From Cephalothrix simula (Eukaryota > Nemertea > Palaeonemertea > Archinemertea > Cephalotrichidae): a stretch of 64,000 nucleotides of DNA. The position numbers and the translations under genes were made by a program. The stretch's first letter is position 1. Each line of letters opens with the position of its first letter. The notes under the pieces were generated by a model. It was not told the DNA's origin and ran no database searches. It saw nothing but the letters and a program-made list of their open reading frames with translations. Below are positions 35,433-45,201 of the stretch, in pieces. The DNA is taken from assembly GCA_035591015.1 (NCBI GenBank), contig JAXIUW010206952.1, forward strand, positions 1 to 64,000. The letters run 5' to 3'.

Positions 35433-37230
35433 TACGCTTTTTGCCCGCAGAGTTGTTCGCAGACTTCTTATTGGTTAAGAGCGGTTTGGCGGCAGCTTTC
35501 CGAGCAGGTTTATTGTCTGATTTTTTATTAGTTGAGATAGGTTCATCTACAGGCAAGGGGTCTGCGACCTGTACACGATTGATAACAAACTGCTGCAAAA
35601 TAGAAAGTAGGTTGCTAACCAGCCAATACAAAACTAATCCTGATGGAAAGGTGAACATGAAGGCCGAAAAGATAAGCGGCATAAGCATCATTATTTTTTG
35701 CTGAGTGCTATCAAGCGCAGTGGGGGTTAGTTTTTGCTGAGCAAACATGCTGATGCCCATCAGCAGCGGAGTTATAAACAAAGGATCCATAGCTGATAAA
35801 TCATTTAGCCATAGCGTAAAGGGCGCATGACGCAGCTCAATCGCTCCAAGTAATGCACTGTATAAAGCAATAAACACAGGCAATTGCAATAGGATAGGAA
35901 AGCAGCCACCAAGAGGATTAACCTTGGCTTTTTTGTACAAGGCCATCATTTCACGGTTCATAGCTTCACGGTTATCACCGTATTTTTCACGCAGTGCCTT
36001 AACTTTGGGTTGCAGTTTAGACATGCGCTTCATAGACACCATGCCCTTATAGGTCAGTGGAAACAACACGCCACGCACGGTTATAGTAAGCAGTATAATG
36101 GCTATGCCATAATTGCCCGTCCAACTAAAAAACCAACGCAGCAACTTCAGCAAGGGTACTGATAAAAATGAAAGAGTTAGATCTGGAGAATCTTCTAGAT
36201 TGCTACCAAAGGTGGCCATATCTGTTTGTGATTTTGGACCCAGATAGCTCAATACTTCTGATGAATAAGAAGAGCCAGACTGTAGCGCAAGTGCCGGATA
36301 TTCAAAGCCGATTACGCCATTCCAATTGGTTGGCAGCTGATCAATATTATAAAAGGCATAAGTGGCGGGCGTTATTGAGCGGTGGGCACTAATAAAATAG
36401 TTATTGGTTATGCCTAACCAGTCGGCATTGCGTAGAATGAGGCGTGGAGCAAGATCTTCAAGGCTTTCGGTTTCAATGCTGTCTTCTTCACCATACACCG
36501 CACCTTGAAAGTGGCTAGATGAGGCATCGGTGAATGGTGGGCCTTCACCAAGCAGATTCTGCTGCCGTAGCGACAGGCTTGCTTCACTATAATTATTGAT
36601 GATTACCGTATAGCGCAGTAGGTACTCATCAGCATTAAAAGCAATACGCTTGATGACTTCTATGCCCTCGGGGTGTTTAAGGCTGAATTCAATAGCGCCT
36701 ACTTCGGATGCTTGGTCAATAACCAATTGATCGGTGCTGACATTATATGCGCTCTCACTAAAAAAACTTGTTAAATCAGGGCGTTCTACAAAATTAACTA
36801 GGTAGGGGTAGCCATTAGCCGATACATCATCAAGCATAGAGACGCGCGCCCCATATTTTTCATCAACGGGCGGAGCTAAAAAACTGATGCTACTCAGGGC
36901 TGGAATAAGCTCTCCCCAGCTTACATGCTGCTTGTTTTGCAGGTACTTATTGAGCTTAAAAGAGGTCAATACACCGCCCTGTGCGCTAAATCTAGCCTCA
37001 TAGAGAGGCGTTTTGACCACAATCGGTGGTTGTTGGGTGGTAAGAAGTTTGCCTGTGGTTTGAGGCAACTCCGTTGAAGCCGGCGCAGAATTAATCGGAG
37101 CTGCGGTTGTGGCCTCAGTTGATGTTAGCTCTGGGCTTGGAGGCGGTGGCGTTGGTGGCGGGAACAAGATATAAAAGCCAATAATTACTAACATTGACAA
37201 GGCTAAGGCTAGCCCAAAATTCTTTTCCAT
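35407..37230 (-). CDS. yidC: Membrane protein insertase YidC (long form)
   Basis: A 607-residue protein with an N-terminal membrane segment, a Pro-rich linker, a large periplasmic P1 domain (residues about 60-340) and the conserved five-helix core starting at WFFSWTGNYGIAIILLTITVRG. The Arg needed in the hydrophilic groove is in TVRGVLFPL, and the NPLGGCFPILLQLPVFIALY motif follows. The C-terminus is a Lys/Ala/Asn-rich basic tail likely to bind ribosomes. The long form is the rule in Gram-negative bacteria. Directly follows yidD by three bases. Confidence 0.97.
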   Translation of the reverse strand: MEKNFGLALALSMLVIIGFYILFPPPTPPPPSPELTSTEATTAAPINSAPASTELPQTTGKLLTTQQPPIVVKTPLYEARFSAQGGVLTSFKLNKYLQNKQHVSWGELIPALSSISFLAPPVDEKYGARVSMLDDVSANGYPYLVNFVERPDLTSFFSESAYNVSTDQLVIDQASEVGAIEFSLKHPEGIEVIKRIAFNADEYLLRYTVIINNYSEASLSLRQQNLLGEGPPFTDASSSHFQGAVYGEEDSIETESLEDLAPRLILRNADWLGITNNYFISAHRSITPATYAFYNIDQLPTNWNGVIGFEYPALALQSGSSYSSEVLSYLGPKSQTDMATFGSNLEDSPDLTLSFLSVPLLKLLRWFFSWTGNYGIAIILLTITVRGVLFPLTYKGMVSMKRMSKLQPKVKALREKYGDNREAMNREMMALYKKAKVNPLGGCFPILLQLPVFIALYSALLGAIELRHAPFTLWLNDLSAMDPLFITPLLMGISMFAQQKLTPTALDSTQQKIMMLMPLIFSAFMFTFPSGLVLYWLVSNLLSILQQFVINRVQVADPLPVDEPISTNKKSDNKPARKAAAKPLLTNKKSANNSAGKKRTTRKNQKG

Positions 37231-37233
37231 AGC

Positions 37234-37524
37234 TTATAACGGCAGTGTAGGTTTGTTGCGAGGAGGAACAGGGTCTATTCCCCCTTCAAAAAATTGATTA
37301 CAACGGACAATTCGTTTTGCAGAAAGCCAACTGCCGCAGAATAGCCCATGCCCAAGCAAAGCCTCTTCAGCATAGGTTGAGCAGCTAGGATGATACCTGC
37401 AAGACGGCGGAAGCAACGGCGAAAGCCATCTTTTATACAATCTTAAACCGACAATCAGAATACTTGTAACGAGGCCCAGTGCTGTTTTAAGCAGTCTACT
37501 AAGCAAGACCATCAACATCTGCAA
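37234..37524 (-). CDS. yidD: Membrane protein insertion efficiency factor YidD
   Basis: A 96-residue protein with an amphipathic N-terminal helix and the family motif [15 protein letters not shown], followed by [22 protein letters not shown]. YidD assists YidC-dependent insertion. The usual C-N-P has Gln instead of Pro. The gene order rpmH-rnpA-yidD-yidC is conserved in many bacteria. Confidence 0.93.
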   Translation of the reverse strand: MQMLMVLLSRLLKTALGLVTSILIVGLRLYKRWLSPLLPPSCRYHPSCSTYAEEALLGHGLFCGSWLSAKRIVRCNQFFEGGIDPVPPRNKPTLPL

Positions 37525-37775
37525 GAGTAACTTTTAAGTTCAAGCCAAGCAATTAAAACGCTAACCATTGTGGCATAAACCAAAATAGTCATGACTGGGC
37601 TTAACAAATACCGTTCACGTAGCTAAGACTAACCCTTGTGGCTATGCTTGTCATCTGATTAATGTTGTTAAAGCAATTTTTTGTTTTAGAGCCACTGGCT
37701 TTGGGTTGCCAGTCTAGCAGGTTTTTATTAGTTTCTTATTAGATTCTTATTGTATTTCTATTGTATTTCCATTGA

Positions 37776-38291
37776 TTAATGATGCTCAAGATGCGTCAAC
37801 AATGGAGTAATATCAGCCCTAATTGTATCTAGATTCAGCCGAGCATAGGCCAAGCCCTTAGCATGTTTCTGCTTTTGGCCTGCCTGGAGAACACTTATCG
37901 GGTGCTTACGATTGGTGCTTTTAGAAACAGCTTTCTTAGAAACAGTCGCCTTAGAAGCATTGCCTTTAGAAACAGTACTGCCAGAAACAGCACTCTTAGA
38001 GCCAGCACTTTTTTGAACACTGCCCCGATAGACAAAAGCCAAGTCATAGTCTAGCTTACAAACGTCCGCGCGCTCAAGGAGTGCCTCACGAAGCAATCTT
38101 TTAATGCGATTGCGGATCACAGAGTTTCCTGCACGGCGACCAACAGCCAGCACTACTCTAAGACCCTTAGTAGGACACAAAAAATGCCGCTTGGCATAAA
38201 ACATTTTTAATGAACGATGCCCGTGGCGTTGTCCGTGTTGGAACAAGTAATCAATGTCTTTTTTTGAACCAATGCTAGGCAAATGCGGCAT
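37776..38291 (-). CDS. rnpA: Ribonuclease P protein component with a Ser/Lys-rich insertion
   Basis: A 171-residue protein, against about 115-125 for the family. The core is present: VLAVGRRAGNSVIRNRIKRLLREA (RNR motif near residues 60-70) and DYDLAFVYRG. Between that strand and the last helix (LDTIRADITPLL) lies a 55-residue insertion (about 91-146) rich in Ser, Lys and Val. It binds RNase P RNA and matures tRNA 5' ends. It sits 16 bases after rpmH. Start and frame are clear, so the insertion is real in this sequence. Confidence 0.93.
   Translation of the reverse strand: MPHLPSIGSKKDIDYLFQHGQRHGHRSLKMFYAKRHFLCPTKGLRVVLAVGRRAGNSVIRNRIKRLLREALLERADVCKLDYDLAFVYRGSVQKSAGSKSAVSGSTVSKGNASKATVSKKAVSKSTNRKHPISVLQAGQKQKHAKGLAYARLNLDTIRADITPLLTHLEHH
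37902..38021 (-). repeat. 15-bp-type coding repeats within rnpA
   Basis: Imperfect short repeats, seen on the plus strand as TTAGAAACAG followed by a few variable bases, encode Ser-Lys-rich pieces such as TVSKG, ATVSKK and AVSKS. They account for most of the insertion in the RnpA protein. Confidence 0.7.
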
Positions 38292-38307
38292 AGATGGTCA
38301 AGAACGA

Positions 38308-38442
38308 CTATACGCTGAGCTTCTTTCGGCCTTTACGACGACGAGCATTGATGATTCTGCGACCAGCATGGGTTGCCATGCGCTTTCTAAAGCCATGTTT
38401 GCGATGTCGGCGGCGATTATTGGGTTGATATGTACGCTTCAT
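38308..38442 (-). CDS. rpmH: 50S ribosomal protein bL34
   Basis: A 44-residue, very basic protein that I read directly from the sequence: it starts [20 protein letters not shown] and ends in GRKKLSV. Motif and length match bL34. It leads the rnpA-yidD-yidC cluster. No dnaA gene or DnaA boxes are seen next to it, although that is the common arrangement at the origin. Confidence 0.98.
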   Translation of the reverse strand: MKRTYQPNNRRRHRKHGFRKRMATHAGRRIINARRRKGRKKLSV

Positions 38443-38535
38443 TTGTTTTTTTTAACTAAACTAGCCAATAACGGTTCAGCATACATCAGTTTTATTTAAT
38501 ATGCTATAGAATATGTTATAGTTTTGGGGGTAGAC

Positions 38536-39132
38536 GTGAGAATATTGTTTTATTCTAGCCCATATGACAAATTGATGTCAGCGGATTCCGGTACTATAAT
38601 TGTTTTGGGTATATTATGCTTGGTGGGAGCATTTATTTTTCAACGTCGTCGCCGTGGTAGAGGTCGGCAGATAAGTAAAAAATTGATACAAGTAACTGGT
38701 AAGCAAGTTGTGGCCGAGCTAGCTCCAGATATGCCATGGGATTGTTTAAGAGACCATGGGTTGCAGTTTGGAGAAGATTTTAAGCATAAAGATAGCCCCA
38801 GCATACCACACAGTAAGGATTGTCGTTGCCGAACGATTGATTTTGTTTATAATTCTGATGAGGTATACAACGGAGCTTTACGCAAGCTAATTGAGGCTCA
38901 TAGTCATATTGATGCCCTAGGCGGCAAGCTAGCCTACAAACTGCTTGAGGTAGTGCGAGAAACTGAGGGCTTAGATAAAGACAAACGCAAGCTGTTACCG
39001 CTGGATTACTATCAAAAATTAGATTGGGATGCGGTTCCCTCTGCTGCAGAATCCAAGGTAAAATATTTTATTGAACAACGCTGTTTGGCGTATAATCAAA
39101 GCATTGTTTCACAATCAAAATTAGGCAATTAG
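38536..39132 (+). CDS. Membrane-anchored protein of unknown function
   Basis: A 198-residue protein starting at GTG 38536 (TTG at 38524 is possible); the GGGGG run at 38526-38530 may be the ribosome binding site. It has an N-terminal hydrophobic segment (IIVLGILCLVGAFIF), then a basic stretch (QRRRRGRGR), then a soluble domain with Cys residues (SKDCRCRT). The positive-inside rule places the domain in the cytoplasm. I do not recognise it. It precedes the PBP1A gene by 11 bases and may share its transcript, which would suggest a cell envelope link. Confidence 0.7.
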   Translation: MRILFYSSPYDKLMSADSGTIIVLGILCLVGAFIFQRRRRGRGRQISKKLIQVTGKQVVAELAPDMPWDCLRDHGLQFGEDFKHKDSPSIPHSKDCRCRTIDFVYNSDEVYNGALRKLIEAHSHIDALGGKLAYKLLEVVRETEGLDKDKRKLLPLDYYQKLDWDAVPSAAESKVKYFIEQRCLAYNQSIVSQSKLGN

Positions 39133-39143
39133 CCTTACGCAAA

Positions 39144-41549
39144 ATGTCATCAAAAATAAGACTTAAAAAGTGGTTTGGGGTTATAGCTATAGGATTAGCT
39201 ATTGCCACGGTGGTCGTTGGAGGTATGTTAATCAACTTGTATACCTCGTTGCCTGAGGCCAGTCGCTTAGAGAATCCAAATTTTTCGCTGCCGACTATCA
39301 TTTATGATCGCCATGGCAATAAATTAGACGAGGTATTCAGCAAGCGTCGCAAGCTAGTTACGTTTGAAGAATTGCCCGATCATCTCATCAAGGCCCTCTT
39401 GGCCAAAGAAGATGTAAAATTCTATGAGCATTATGGCATAGACCCCTTGCGAATGCTGAAGGCTGCTTGGGTTAATCTGCTAGCTATGGGCACGGTGCAG
39501 GGAGCAAGCACTTTAACTCAGCAGACGGCACGGCAGTTTTTTTTGACAATTAAAAAAACGTGGAGCCGCAAAATAAGAGAGATTCTGCTGGCCATCAAAA
39601 TAGAGCTTGAGTTTGATAAAAACGAGATTCTAACCCTGTATCTGAACGGCGTTAATTTTGGTGATGCTTGGGGCGTTGCTGCTGCGGCAGACGTGTATTT
39701 TGGCAAAGAAACATCAGATTTGAGTTTGTCAGAGAGTGCTTTGTTAGTGGGCTTACTGCCCGCTCCTAATCGCTATAAACCTACCAGAAGCATGCGCCTA
39801 GCTCGCAATCAGCGTGATATAGTTTTGGCACGGATGGCTCAAGAAGGCTTTATTACGGTAACGCAGCAAATGGCGGCCATGCACGACCCGATTGTTTTGA
39901 GCAATAAAAATGATGATCGTGAAAACTTTGCCGCCTATTATGTAGAGTATGTGCGCCGAGCTTTATTAGAAGAATACGGCTCTAAAAATCTTTATGAAGG
40001 CGGCTTACAGGTTTATACGGCGATGGATTCTCGCTATCAGCAATTTGCTTACGAAGCCTTAGTAAATGGCACCTATGCCGTTGATCGTGATGGCGGTTAT
40101 CGTGGCCCCATTGAGAAAATAGAAATAGCAGAACAAAGCGCAGAAGTTGTTCAAGATAACCTCTTTGATGTATCAGGCGGCATAACTGAGATATTTAGTG
40201 GCGAAACCTACAAGGGCGTGGTGTTAGAACTTGATGAAGACCGTGCAATTATTGCCTTGGGGCTTGAGAATGAAGGCATTATCAGCAAAAACACTGTGCT
40301 GGATGACTGGAAAGAGTTTATCAATGCCAATGATGAGCCAGAAAACTTAACCTCGCTCAGTCAGGTGCTGGCCGTGGGTGATGTTATTTTGGTTAAAGCT
40401 GAAAATTGGGACAGAAGCCAAGAACGCTTTAATCTGCGTCTTGAACAAAGACCAGTTGTGAATGGTGCCGTCTATGGGATGGATCCACGCTCGGGAGAAG
40501 TATTGATTTTAGTTGGCGGAACCAGCTTTGGCCGTGACGGCGGACGCAGTGAGTTTATTAGAGCTACTCAGGCTGTTCGCCAGCCCGGGTCGGCCTTTAA
40601 GCCATTTGTCTATGCGGCAGCCCTTGAAGAAGGCTACACCAGTGCCTCATTGCTTGATGATAGCCCACGGGTGTTTACGCTAAGATCAGGCACCAAACAC
40701 ATTCCTCAGAACTACGACAATAAATACCTAGGGCGTGTCAGCCTGCGTGAATCACTGACCCGCAGTCGCAATGTGCCCACGGTTCAATTAGTAGATGAAA
40801 TAACTCCGCAGGTGATTATAGACTATGCACGTAAGTTTGGATTTACCACCTATATTCCGGCAGAAAGCCTAATTGCTATTGGTACGCATTCGGTGCGCCT
40901 CAATGAGCTAACCACGGCCTATAGTGCCTTTGCTAATGATGGCTACTTGGTTGACCCGGTTTATATTTTGAGAATTGAGAATAAGTCTGGAGAGACTATA
41001 TTTTCTGCCGAACACACTAAAAAGCGTGCTATATCTGAATCAACGGCTTATATAATCTCTGACGTGCTGCAAGATGTTGTCCGCAAGCCCTACGGAACAG
41101 CACACTCTGTATTAAAAGACTTTGAGCGACCCATTGGCGGAAAAACAGGAACAACCCAAAACTATACCGATGCATGGTTTATTGGCTATGTGCCACAGCT
41201 TATTGTTGGGGTATATGTGGGTAATGATGATATGTCTGTATCACTAGGCAGAGGGCAGGCTGGCGGACGAGTGGCTGCACCAATTTGGAAGAGTATTATG
41301 GAAAATATTGAAGACTCTTTGCCGATAGAAACATTTAAGCAGCCATCTACGGTGGTTACGCATCGTGTGGCCACAGATGGTCGGATTGTTGGGGCTTGCG
41401 AGCATTCAGACAGTCTGCGCATGGAGATGTTTGACGTTAATGCGATTCCTAGGCGTCTTCAAGAAGATACATTCTGTTTGCCATCTAGTGTTCCTTCGGC
41501 CTCAAGAGAGACGGATGCCGCAAACTTTGTTGAAGACGAGCGCTTGTAA
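39144..41549 (+). CDS. mrcA: Bifunctional penicillin-binding protein 1A-like
   Basis: An 801-residue class A PBP. A short cytoplasmic end and one membrane segment come first. The glycosyltransferase (GT51) domain has EDVKFYEHYGID and GASTLTQQTARQFF. The transpeptidase domain has the active-site SxxK in PGSAFKPF, SRN (SRNVPTVQ) and KTGTT. It polymerises and cross-links peptidoglycan in the periplasm. The OB-fold region between the domains fits the PBP1A type rather than PBP1B. Followed by murC and murB. Confidence 0.93.
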   Translation: MSSKIRLKKWFGVIAIGLAIATVVVGGMLINLYTSLPEASRLENPNFSLPTIIYDRHGNKLDEVFSKRRKLVTFEELPDHLIKALLAKEDVKFYEHYGIDPLRMLKAAWVNLLAMGTVQGASTLTQQTARQFFLTIKKTWSRKIREILLAIKIELEFDKNEILTLYLNGVNFGDAWGVAAAADVYFGKETSDLSLSESALLVGLLPAPNRYKPTRSMRLARNQRDIVLARMAQEGFITVTQQMAAMHDPIVLSNKNDDRENFAAYYVEYVRRALLEEYGSKNLYEGGLQVYTAMDSRYQQFAYEALVNGTYAVDRDGGYRGPIEKIEIAEQSAEVVQDNLFDVSGGITEIFSGETYKGVVLELDEDRAIIALGLENEGIISKNTVLDDWKEFINANDEPENLTSLSQVLAVGDVILVKAENWDRSQERFNLRLEQRPVVNGAVYGMDPRSGEVLILVGGTSFGRDGGRSEFIRATQAVRQPGSAFKPFVYAAALEEGYTSASLLDDSPRVFTLRSGTKHIPQNYDNKYLGRVSLRESLTRSRNVPTVQLVDEITPQVIIDYARKFGFTTYIPAESLIAIGTHSVRLNELTTAYSAFANDGYLVDPVYILRIENKSGETIFSAEHTKKRAISESTAYIISDVLQDVVRKPYGTAHSVLKDFERPIGGKTGTTQNYTDAWFIGYVPQLIVGVYVGNDDMSVSLGRGQAGGRVAAPIWKSIMENIEDSLPIETFKQPSTVVTHRVATDGRIVGACEHSDSLRMEMFDVNAIPRRLQEDTFCLPSSVPSASRETDAANFVEDERL

Positions 41550-41621
41550 TCATTTTTTTAAGCATCTTTTGTGATTATCCTTTATAAATATCTTCTCTAA
41601 CCAACTTTATATATCCAACCC

Positions 41622-42986
41622 ATGCAAGAGATCATCAAGCGTCGGCGGCATTATTTTTTGGGGATTGGCGGTATTGGCATGAGTGCCTTAGCCGAGTTTG
41701 CGCATTGTAATGGTTGCGAGGTAACCGGCTCTGATCGCTCTTCAAACGAGCAGATAATGCGCCTTCGTCAGCGAGGCATTGAGGTTAAGATTGGGCATAG
41801 TATTGATGATATTCGCTCCGATGATGTGGTTATCTATTCTACGGCCTTGCTCCACAATAATGCTGAACTGCTAGAGGCATGTCGTCAAAAAACATCTATT
41901 CTGTATCATCGTGCTGAGTTAGCAAGGCAGTTAGGCGAAACAGCCAAGATTGTAGCTATTAGTGGTACTCATGGCAAAACAACAACATCAGCCTTGGTTG
42001 CGCATATCATGGAGAGTGCCAACTATGACCCCTCGGCTATAATTGGGGGCAATTTAGTCAATTGGCAAGGCAGTAATATGCGGGCGGGGCAATCGGATTA
42101 CATGGTTATTGAGGCCGATGAGAGTGATGGCAGCCTGCTGAACTTACAACCCTATGCGGTTATTCTGCATAATGTAGAGCCTGATCATATTGATCATCAT
42201 AAAAGCTATGCCAACCTCAAGCAAACCTTTGTAAAGTTTGTTGAAAAGCTGCCTTCAGATGGCTTACTAGTAGCCAATGGTGATGAACAGTCAGCCCTCC
42301 AGATTTGCCACAGAGCGCAAAAGCAAGCGGTGTTGTATGGCTTTGCCAAGCATAATGACTACCGAGTCAGCATTCTAGAGCAAAATCAAGGCAAAATGAC
42401 GCTTAATTTGGCCTATCGAGGCAGTGACTATGCTGTTAGCAGTCGCCTTTATGGCTCTCATAATGCGTCTAATATTACTGCAGCCTTTGCCCTATGCCAT
42501 CAGCTTGGGATTGAGATAGAGAGCATTATCGCCGCAATACAAACCTTTAAGGGCACTCAGCGGCGTCAAGAATATAAGGGTAGCTATGCTGGTTGGCAGA
42601 TTTATGATGACTACGCCCACCATCCAACCGCCGTTAGTGAGACCATTAAGGCCTTCCGTGATAATTTTAACGCTCCCTTGCAGGTTATATTTCAGCCCCA
42701 TCTTTATTCACGCACAAAAATGTTTATCAGCGAGTTTGCCTCTGCTCTTAGTCTAGCCGATAAGGTTTATGTAACAGACATATACGCAGCGCGTGAAAAA
42801 GTTGATAAAGCAATGAATATTCAGATGATTAATGGCATTATCGCTAAAATGAAAGCTGGCACTTCGGCGCAATATGTGCCTGACTGGATTAATTTTAGAC
42901 CGCCAAGGATTAACGCTGGAATATTTATTACCATGGGTGCCGGCGATATCAGCCAGCTTGGCGATATTTTGTGTTCTGAGGCATGA
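41622..42986 (+). CDS. murC: UDP-N-acetylmuramate--L-alanine ligase
   Basis: A 454-residue Mur ligase. The N-terminal UDP-binding GIGGIGMSALAEF, the ATP-binding GTHGKTTTSAL and the HxN/DH-type motif EPDHIDHH fit MurC. It adds the first L-alanine to UDP-MurNAc in the cytoplasm. Its stop overlaps the murB start (ATGA), so they are translationally coupled. Confidence 0.97.
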   Translation: MQEIIKRRRHYFLGIGGIGMSALAEFAHCNGCEVTGSDRSSNEQIMRLRQRGIEVKIGHSIDDIRSDDVVIYSTALLHNNAELLEACRQKTSILYHRAELARQLGETAKIVAISGTHGKTTTSALVAHIMESANYDPSAIIGGNLVNWQGSNMRAGQSDYMVIEADESDGSLLNLQPYAVILHNVEPDHIDHHKSYANLKQTFVKFVEKLPSDGLLVANGDEQSALQICHRAQKQAVLYGFAKHNDYRVSILEQNQGKMTLNLAYRGSDYAVSSRLYGSHNASNITAAFALCHQLGIEIESIIAAIQTFKGTQRRQEYKGSYAGWQIYDDYAHHPTAVSETIKAFRDNFNAPLQVIFQPHLYSRTKMFISEFASALSLADKVYVTDIYAAREKVDKAMNIQMINGIIAKMKAGTSAQYVPDWINFRPPRINAGIFITMGAGDISQLGDILCSEA

Positions 42987-43927
42987 GTTGGTTAAAGTCA
43001 GTTAAACAAGCTCTACAGTGTTCTAAGCTAAATCTTGATTTCCCTCTGCATACTCTGAATACCATGCGGGTTGGAGGCCAGGCAGAATGCCTTGTAGATA
43101 TAGCCGACCAGCCCGATTTTTTAGCCTTGATGAGCATTATTGAGCAGCGCAGAATACCGTGGTACGTGTTAGGGCGGGGCTCAAATGTGATTTTTCCTGA
43201 TGATGGCATGACCGGCATAGTGATGCGTTTCTCTAAGAACACCAGATTCTTAGAGCAGCGTGGAGATTGTATTTATGCCACAGCAGGTGTTCCTAATGGA
43301 CAGTTAGTGGCTCATGCTCAGCAGTGGCAGCTATCGGGCTTAGAGTACGCCTTTGCCATACCGGGTAGCGTGGGTGGCTTAGTGGCGACCAATGCCGGTG
43401 CTCATCATAGTGACACCGCCTCCGTATTAAAAAGCATCACCTGCTATGAGCTAGGCCGAGGATTAAAAGATTATACTGTTCAGCATCAGCAGTTTAGCTA
43501 TCGGCAATCTCCCTATGTGCCCCGGGCAGGCTACATAGTTTGGTCAGCCTTGTTTCGTTGCCAGCCCAGCGCAGAGAGCGTCATCAAATCAAATCTTGAG
43601 CGTGTTCTACAGTATCGCAAACAAACTCAGCCTCGTGGAGTACCTAATAGTGGTTCGGTATTTCGCAATCCGCAGCAAGCATACGCTGCCAAACTAATAG
43701 AAAGCTCAGGATTAAAGCGATCTTGCATTGGTGATGCCATGATTAGCGATTTACATGCTAACTTTATCGTTAATAATGGCAAGGCCAGTGCTGCTGATAT
43801 TAAGCAATTAATAAAGCATGTTCAGTATAAGGTAGAACAAGAGCATGGCGTTATTTTACAGCCCGAGATTGAGTTTGCCCAGCCCGTTACAAGGTGGAAC
43901 GCTAATCAATTTTTGAAGGCAGAATAA
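42983..43927 (+). CDS. murB: UDP-N-acetylenolpyruvoylglucosamine reductase
   Basis: A 314-residue flavoenzyme that reduces UDP-GlcNAc-enolpyruvate to UDP-MurNAc. FAD-binding motifs include LGRGSNVIFPDDG and the PGSVGGLVATNAGAHH region. The NSGSVFRNP motif carries the catalytic Ser, as in type I/II enzymes. It overlaps murC by four bases. Confidence 0.96.
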   Translation: MSWLKSVKQALQCSKLNLDFPLHTLNTMRVGGQAECLVDIADQPDFLALMSIIEQRRIPWYVLGRGSNVIFPDDGMTGIVMRFSKNTRFLEQRGDCIYATAGVPNGQLVAHAQQWQLSGLEYAFAIPGSVGGLVATNAGAHHSDTASVLKSITCYELGRGLKDYTVQHQQFSYRQSPYVPRAGYIVWSALFRCQPSAESVIKSNLERVLQYRKQTQPRGVPNSGSVFRNPQQAYAAKLIESSGLKRSCIGDAMISDLHANFIVNNGKASAADIKQLIKHVQYKVEQEHGVILQPEIEFAQPVTRWNANQFLKAE

Positions 43928-44033
43928 AGCTAGATTTATTGTCAATTAGCGCCTGAGTGGTTACAATCATGCGGCGTACGAATTGTATAGAATATGTGGA
44001 TGAACAAGAACTTAAAGAATACAAAGAATACAG

Positions 44034-45200
44034 ATGAAGAGCAATATTTCTAAACTTGAGGTTAATGGCAAGCGCATTTTTGTGCGTGGTGATCTGAATG
44101 TTCCCCTGAATGATGGGGTGATACAGGATGATACTCGGTTGATGGCGGTAGTCCCCACCGTAGAGTACTTGTTGAGCAAGGGGGCTACCATAGTGCTGGC
44201 CTCGCATCTTGGGCGACCCAAAGGCAAGCGTATTCTTGAATATTCTTTGCGTCCTGTAGCTAAGTGGTTAGAAGATAGGTTTAAGAGGCCGGTTGAGTTT
44301 ATTGAGCATTTAAGCGGGGCAGCTGCTAAGGTTGAGAATGCTCGTAGTGGTGGTCATTTAGTTTTGCTAGAGAATTTGCGCTTCTACGAGGGAGAAACAG
44401 CTAACGATGATGGCTTTGCTGAACAGTTATCCAAGCTGGTTGATGGCTATGTGAATGATGCCTTTGGAACCTGCCATCGGCGCCATGCATCGGTGCATGC
44501 CTTGCCACAGCTTTTCAGAGACAGCACCTACGGCTTTTTGGTAGAAAAAGAATTGCAATTCTTGAACAAGGTGCTTAAGCAGCCCCAGCATCCCTATGTA
44601 GCAATAGTGGGTGGTGCTAAGGTTTCAGACAAGTTGGGCATTGTAAAGTCTTTGCTCAGGCTAGCCGATGCGGTGCTAATTGGTGGTGCCATGGCCTATA
44701 CTTTCTTAAAGGCTAAGGGTAGCCCCATTGGCAAATCTTTATGTGAGGAAGATCAGATTGATAACGCCAGCAGCATCTTAGAGCAAGCCGCACAGCAAAA
44801 CAAAAAATTGCTCTTGCCCATAGATCATCGGGTAGCGGCTGGTACTACAGGACCAGCTGAGGTAGTTGAAGATATTCCTCAAGGCATGATTGGCTTTGAT
44901 ATTGGTCTGCAAACCGAGCAGATTTATGCCCAAGTTATAAGCACAGCAAAGATGATTGTATGGAATGGCCCCATGGGTATGTTTGAAGTTGAGCAATTTA
45001 GCCACGGCACCTTTGCGGTAGCTCAGGCAGTGGCAGATAGTCAGGCGATTAGTGTGGTCGGCGGTGGTGATTCAGTCTCAGCAATTAATAGGCTTGGTGT
45101 AGCTGAGCGCATCACGCATATATCTACGGGAGGTGGGGCGTCGTTGTCATATCTAAAGGGCGATATTCTGCCGGGATTAGAAGTTATTGGAGCAGAATGA
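44034..45200 (+). CDS. pgk: Phosphoglycerate kinase
   Basis: A 388-residue glycolytic enzyme. It has VRGDLNVPLNDG, the SHLGRPKG loop, VAIVGGAKVSDK and the GGGDSVSAINR nucleotide-binding end. Length is normal. No gap or fba gene is adjacent. rimI follows one base after the stop codon. Confidence 0.97.
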   Translation: MKSNISKLEVNGKRIFVRGDLNVPLNDGVIQDDTRLMAVVPTVEYLLSKGATIVLASHLGRPKGKRILEYSLRPVAKWLEDRFKRPVEFIEHLSGAAAKVENARSGGHLVLLENLRFYEGETANDDGFAEQLSKLVDGYVNDAFGTCHRRHASVHALPQLFRDSTYGFLVEKELQFLNKVLKQPQHPYVAIVGGAKVSDKLGIVKSLLRLADAVLIGGAMAYTFLKAKGSPIGKSLCEEDQIDNASSILEQAAQQNKKLLLPIDHRVAAGTTGPAEVVEDIPQGMIGFDIGLQTEQIYAQVISTAKMIVWNGPMGMFEVEQFSHGTFAVAQAVADSQAISVVGGGDSVSAINRLGVAERITHISTGGGASLSYLKGDILPGLEVIGAE

Positions 45201-45201
45201 C

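Noticed and set aside
38443-38535. Replication origin next to rpmH
   Set aside because: No dnaA gene and no TTATCCACA-type boxes are seen in the spacer.
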